Shown here piece by piece: positions 60,779 to 64,000 of a stretch of DNA of 64,000 nucleotides. Positions within the stretch are counted from its first letter, which is position 1. The number at the start of each line of letters is the position of its first letter. Made by a program: the position numbers and the translations under genes. The stretch is from NCBI RefSeq assembly GCF_009905215.1, contig NZ_CP047593.1, forward strand, positions 620,001-684,000, in the 5' to 3' direction. The notes under the pieces are model-generated. The model was not told the origin of the DNA, ran no database searches, and saw only the letters and a list, made by a program, of their open reading frames with translations. The DNA is from Tichowtungia aerotolerans. Its GTDB lineage: Bacteria; Verrucomicrobiota; Kiritimatiellia; Kiritimatiellales; Tichowtungiaceae.

Positions 60779-62137
60779 TCACTTTTCAGCAAAAAGCTTA
60801 TTCACCGTCCGATCGATCATTTTGCGCTGCTCGCGCACAATAGCGTTCACCGCAGCAACCCGCTCTTTGAAAAGCGCCCAGTCAATTCCCATCGGCGCAC
60901 CGAGATGCGTCTTCTGCTCGATTGCCTTGCGCGGATCAATACTCTCGAGTTCGCCAATATTTTCCTTCACATAATGATACGCATCGCGGAACGGCATCCC
61001 CTCACCCACCAGTTCCAACGCCCGATCGGTGGCAAACACATCCGGCCTGAACCCATCGATAAGGGCCTGTTTATTCACTTCAACAGCCTCAATAAACGGG
61101 CTTAGAACCCGCAGGCAGGCGCGCGTCGTCGCCACGCCGTCCATGAAAAACTCCTTGGCGTCCTGCAGATCACGGTTGTAGCCGGTCGGCGATCCCTTGA
61201 TCAGATCATACACTGCCAGCTCACAGGCCTTAACTTTGGACGCGCGCGCACGAACGAGCTCAATCACATCCGGATTCTTCTTCTGCGGCATGATGCTGCT
61301 GCCGGTTGTCAATTCATCGGGCAGCGTAAAATAGCCGAACTCCGGCATGGTAAACAGCATCAGATCCTGCGCCATGCGTGAGAGCGTCAGCATCACCTGA
61401 CTCATTGCAGAAAGAATAATACTCTCGTTTTTTCCGCGACTGTTATTGGCGTAGAGTACGTTGTGGACCGGACAGCGGAACCCGAGCAGATCTGATGTCA
61501 GCTCGCGATTAATCTCCAGCGGCACACCATAGCTGGCGGCCGACCCCAACGGACACTGATCATTCAGCTCATACGCGTTTACCAGCAACACACAGTCATC
61601 GAGCAGGCTCTCCGCATGCGCCGACGCCCACAGCCCGACCGAACTCGGCATCCCCGGCTGCATATGCGTTCTTCCAACCATCGGAACCTTTTGATGCTTC
61701 CGCCCGAACTTCAGCAATGCAGCCGCCAGCGCGACCGCCTCTTCGATTGCTCCCAGAAGCTCTTCACGGGCAAACAGGCGCAGATCCACCGCCACCTGAT
61801 CATTGCGACTGCGGCAGGTATGGATCTTCTTGCCGAGATCACCCAGTTTTTCCGTCAGCGTACGCTCAACGGCCAAATGCACATCCTGATCGGCCAGACG
61901 GATTTTAAATTTTCCTTCATCAGCCAGCTCTATAATTTTTTTAAGCTCACCAATCACCTGCTTGCGCTCATCAGCAGTAATAATCGCCGGCTTCATTCTT
62001 GAAAGCATCGTCACATGGGCAGCTGTTCCGATGCAGTCCGCCTGGATCAGGTTCACATCGAGCTCTACATCCCGCCCGGCCGTAAACGCCAGTACTTCCT
62101 CATCAATTGTTCCGACTGTTGTCTTCTGCGTTTTCAT
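60779..62137 (-). CDS. argH: Argininosuccinate lyase
   Basis: 452 residues from MKTQKTTVGT at 62137 after AAGGCGG; an upstream start at 62167 is poorer. The superfamily signature GSSIMPQKKNPD and substrate segment TCRSRNDQVAVDLRLF (the canonical HTGRSRNDQ with T-C in place of HTG) are present. It splits argininosuccinate into arginine and fumarate, the last step of arginine synthesis. The substitution of the first residues of the signature is modest. It lies upstream of nothing else in its operon. Confidence 0.94.
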   Translation of the reverse strand: MKTQKTTVGTIDEEVLAFTAGRDVELDVNLIQADCIGTAAHVTMLSRMKPAIITADERKQVIGELKKIIELADEGKFKIRLADQDVHLAVERTLTEKLGDLGKKIHTCRSRNDQVAVDLRLFAREELLGAIEEAVALAAALLKFGRKHQKVPMVGRTHMQPGMPSSVGLWASAHAESLLDDCVLLVNAYELNDQCPLGSAASYGVPLEINRELTSDLLGFRCPVHNVLYANNSRGKNESIILSAMSQVMLTLSRMAQDLMLFTMPEFGYFTLPDELTTGSSIMPQKKNPDVIELVRARASKVKACELAVYDLIKGSPTGYNRDLQDAKEFFMDGVATTRACLRVLSPFIEAVEVNKQALIDGFRPDVFATDRALELVGEGMPFRDAYHYVKENIGELESIDPRKAIEQKTHLGAPMGIDWALFKERVAAVNAIVREQRKMIDRTVNKLFAEK

Positions 62138-62161
62138 AAATCCGCCTTTTCCTTTCCAGAT

Positions 62162-62218
62162 TTCCAAGCATTGGAAATTTTACCCCTTAAGACACGAAGA
62201 TTTTTCCAACCATTGGAA
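62162..62218. repeat. Paired perfect TTCCAA palindromes between argH and dtd
   Basis: TTCCAAGCATTGGAA at 62162-62176 and TTCCAACCATTGGAA at 62204-62218, starts 42 bp apart, 27 bp between. It is the cleanest pair in the window and fills almost the whole 84-bp gap. Confidence 0.9.
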
Positions 62219-62221
62219 ATT

Positions 62222-62671
62222 TTATTTCCGCCCGGTGCTTTCGAGGATCAAAGTAACCGGGCCGTCATTGACCAGACTGACCTCCATCTCTGCCTGAAAG
62301 ATGCCGGTTTCAACCTGCGAAATAAAAGCCTGCAGCTGACTGACATATTCGTCGTAAAGTTCCCGCCCCCTCTCCGGGCGGGCAGCATTGATATAACTCG
62401 GGCGGTTTCCTTTTTTGCAGTCGCCGTAAAGTGTAAACTGACTGACCGCCAGAACAGAGCCGCCGACATCCAGAACGGACCGGTTCATGACGCCCTCATT
62501 ATCATCAAAAATCCGCAGGTTGGCGGTTTTTTTCGCAAGATGAGCAGCGTCGGAGGCGGTGTCATCGTGCGATACGCCGACGAGAACCAGAAGACCGCCC
62601 CCTATTTCACCGACCGTTTTTCCTTCGACAATTACGGATGCTGATTTTACACGCTGGATGAGCAGTTTCAT
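62222..62671 (-). CDS. dtd: D-aminoacyl-tRNA deacylase
   Basis: 149 residues from MKLLIQRVKS at 62671. It removes D-amino acids wrongly attached to tRNA. SQFTLYGDCKKGNRPSY and the terminal NDGPVTLILES contain the Dtd active-site loops (the cis Gly-Pro motif). The enzyme is a dimer in the cytoplasm. Family length is usual. Confidence 0.95.
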   Translation of the reverse strand: MKLLIQRVKSASVIVEGKTVGEIGGGLLVLVGVSHDDTASDAAHLAKKTANLRIFDDNEGVMNRSVLDVGGSVLAVSQFTLYGDCKKGNRPSYINAARPERGRELYDEYVSQLQAFISQVETGIFQAEMEVSLVNDGPVTLILESTGRK

Positions 62672-62743
62672 CTGTCTTCTCACAAATGCAAAAGGCCGAA
62701 AGCCCGCAGACCTTCGACCTTCTGACGTTCAGGCGTTCAATCC

Positions 62744-64000
62744 TTATTCGGTCGCGTGGGAAACGCGGAAGGTCGGCAGGCGATTGAGCGCTGCGGCCAG
62801 TTCGTAACGACGCGGGCGGGCCAGGTCGCCGCGCAGGTCGCGGGAAATGGACCCGAGGCCTTCGGTGCTGAGGTCACGGTCGATCATGTCGAGCATTTCG
62901 CGCAGCGGGTAGCCTTCCTGCATGTAACGCAGCTTTGCGTAGTAGAGAAGCAGACCGATGGTCAGCGTCTGACTCTCATCCGCAAGCTGCGACACGCTGT
63001 CCAACTCAATCACGGAGCGGCCGAACTGGACCGCCTTGAGATCCAGAGCCTGGATCAGCTGGTCAATGCGACCGACAGAAGCATCGATACTGCTGGGCAT
63101 AATCCAGCGGGAACGTGCGAGCATCGGCCCAAGGTTCACAGCCGGAGCTTCCGGCGGCGGCTCGATGGCGAGCGCTTTGGCCTCTTCCGTGATGTCTTTG
63201 ACCTGGAAGTCTTCAACTTTCAATACGGTGTCTGCAACCGGGATGTATTCAGCGACCAGATTTTCTCCACCGACCACCAAAGAAATACCCAGCTCATCAA
63301 CCATCTGGCGGGCACGCTGTGCGAGGGAGGAAAGCGGGGTTTCGCCCAGCAGGGATGCAACGCGGGTATCTGTGGTGAGGAATGCAGGGGCCGAGGTGTC
63401 TTCATCGACCAGCAGCACTCGGGCACCCACTTCGAGAGCCTCAATGATCCCGGCAGCCTGAGAAACAGAAGCGCCGGCAGAATCTGTGCTGTAAGAAGAA
63501 GGATCTGCGTCGTCGATTTCCGCAAAGAACGGGGAAATGTTGATTTCCTGAATGCTGCGACCCGGATCGGCGTCGATCTGCACCGCATCGGAAACCGTCA
63601 GAACGTGCTCACGGCCATCGCCAGGGACGTGATTGAAAACGCCGGCGGCCAGCGCATCCATAAAGCTTTTGCGTCCACCGGCATCATCACCGAGAACAAC
63701 CGTCAAACCGGCCGGAACCCCGAGGCCGCGAATGGTTCCGGCATTGGGAACCTCAACTTCTGCAAGTACATCGCCTTCCACTTCGAAAGGAGCAATGTTG
63801 TCGTAATCAGGATTGTCTGAATCTTTCTCGCGGGCCAGGAAGGAACCTTCGCCAACAAAACTGACCAACCCCATCGTGGCAAGCGCCTGACGAACGCGGT
63901 CGGAATCCTCCATGGTGTTCACGAAGTTTTCCGCCTCGGCAATGTTCAGGTTGCAGCAGAAAATACTGTTGCTGATGACCTCAGGAAGGTCTTCGAAGAA
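62744..64000 (-). CDS. ABC-class ATPase of unknown role (N-terminus beyond right edge)
   Basis: The frame runs past the right edge, so the start is not seen; 418 residues are visible. It matches the predicted ABC-class ATPase family PF09818: LPEVISNSIFCCNLN, PGDGREHVLTV, YSTDSAGASVSQAAGIIEAL and LLVDEDTSAPAFL (Walker B). The Walker A differs: the family's GGxxHGKST appears as GDDAGGRKS, so the usual lysine is arginine. Family members have no proven function. It may be a nucleotide-binding protein with reduced or changed hydrolysis. Its 3' end is 72 bp from the dtd start, same strand. Confidence 0.8.
   Translation of the reverse strand, partial: FFEDLPEVISNSIFCCNLNIAEAENFVNTMEDSDRVRQALATMGLVSFVGEGSFLAREKDSDNPDYDNIAPFEVEGDVLAEVEVPNAGTIRGLGVPAGLTVVLGDDAGGRKSFMDALAAGVFNHVPGDGREHVLTVSDAVQIDADPGRSIQEINISPFFAEIDDADPSSYSTDSAGASVSQAAGIIEALEVGARVLLVDEDTSAPAFLTTDTRVASLLGETPLSSLAQRARQMVDELGISLVVGGENLVAEYIPVADTVLKVEDFQVKDITEEAKALAIEPPPEAPAVNLGPMLARSRWIMPSSIDASVGRIDQLIQALDLKAVQFGRSVIELDSVSQLADESQTLTIGLLLYYAKLRYMQEGYPLREMLDMIDRDLSTEGLGSISRDLRGDLARPRRYELAAALNRLPTFRVSHATE

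Noticed and set aside
62756-63820. 354-codon plus-strand frame opposite the ABC-class ATPase
   Set aside because: Antisense shadow of a protein with clear family motifs.

Overview
The window looks like a chromosomal segment from a marine-type member of the Planctomycetes-Verrucomicrobia-Chlamydiae group, most likely Kiritimatiellota or a near relative. The reasons are an EF-Tu whose switch I lacks the usual RGITI motif, an SHD1-like secreted protein next to a TonB-like/PA14-like protein, an exo-acting rhamnosidase locus, and a dense MoxR/DUF58/RDD cluster. This placement is inference from protein character; no database search was run.

Layout. 1-11006: carbohydrate and transport genes. A secreted lectin-like protein, a beta-propeller-type secreted protein and a GH78 rhamnosidase (cut by the left edge) form one minus-strand operon, divergent from an IclR regulator with two palindromic candidate operators between them. 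A Gfo/Idh/MocA oxidoreductase, a BASS-family transporter, a secreted protein of unknown function and an M48 lipoprotein protease follow. 11197-20268: ten plus-strand genes, nearly all overlapping, encoding zinc-finger membrane proteins, DUF4129, DUF4350, MoxR ATPase, DUF58, SpoIIM-like and two RDD proteins. 20274-30751: metabolism, with an SDR, a phosphohexomutase, metH, trpF, an azoreductase-like flavoprotein, trpB and a DEAD-box helicase. 30933-31648: three tRNA genes (Ala, Leu, Lys).

31604-38683: a 7 kb integrated element bounded by a 45-bp duplication of the 3' end of tRNA-Lys. It carries an integrase, an AlpA-like regulator, an SF3-type helicase, an AEP-type primase, a repeat-bearing candidate replication origin and three small cargo genes, but no virion genes. 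It resembles a phage satellite or other small self-replicating integrative element. 38699-46899: envelope proteins, a Na+/solute symporter, acylphosphatase, D-aminoacylase-like amidohydrolase, deoxyinosine glycosylase, a pseudopilin, an FAD/NAD reductase and a pseudouridine synthase.

46969-59968: the classical transcription/translation operon on the minus strand: tRNA-Thr, tuf, rpmG, tRNA-Trp, secE, nusG, rplK, rplA, rplJ, rplL, rpoB, rpoC and a strong terminator. 60051-64000: a peroxiredoxin, argH, dtd and an ABC-class ATPase cut by the right edge.

Scattered through the host part, both between and inside genes, is a palindrome TTCCAA-N3-TTGGAA. It usually occurs in pairs whose starts are 41-43 bp apart. 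Two pairs have a second palindrome (GGAGGCTCAGCCTCC) between them, and some copies are read in frame inside metH and trpF. This repeat family and the tRNA-Lys element are the two most notable discoveries here.
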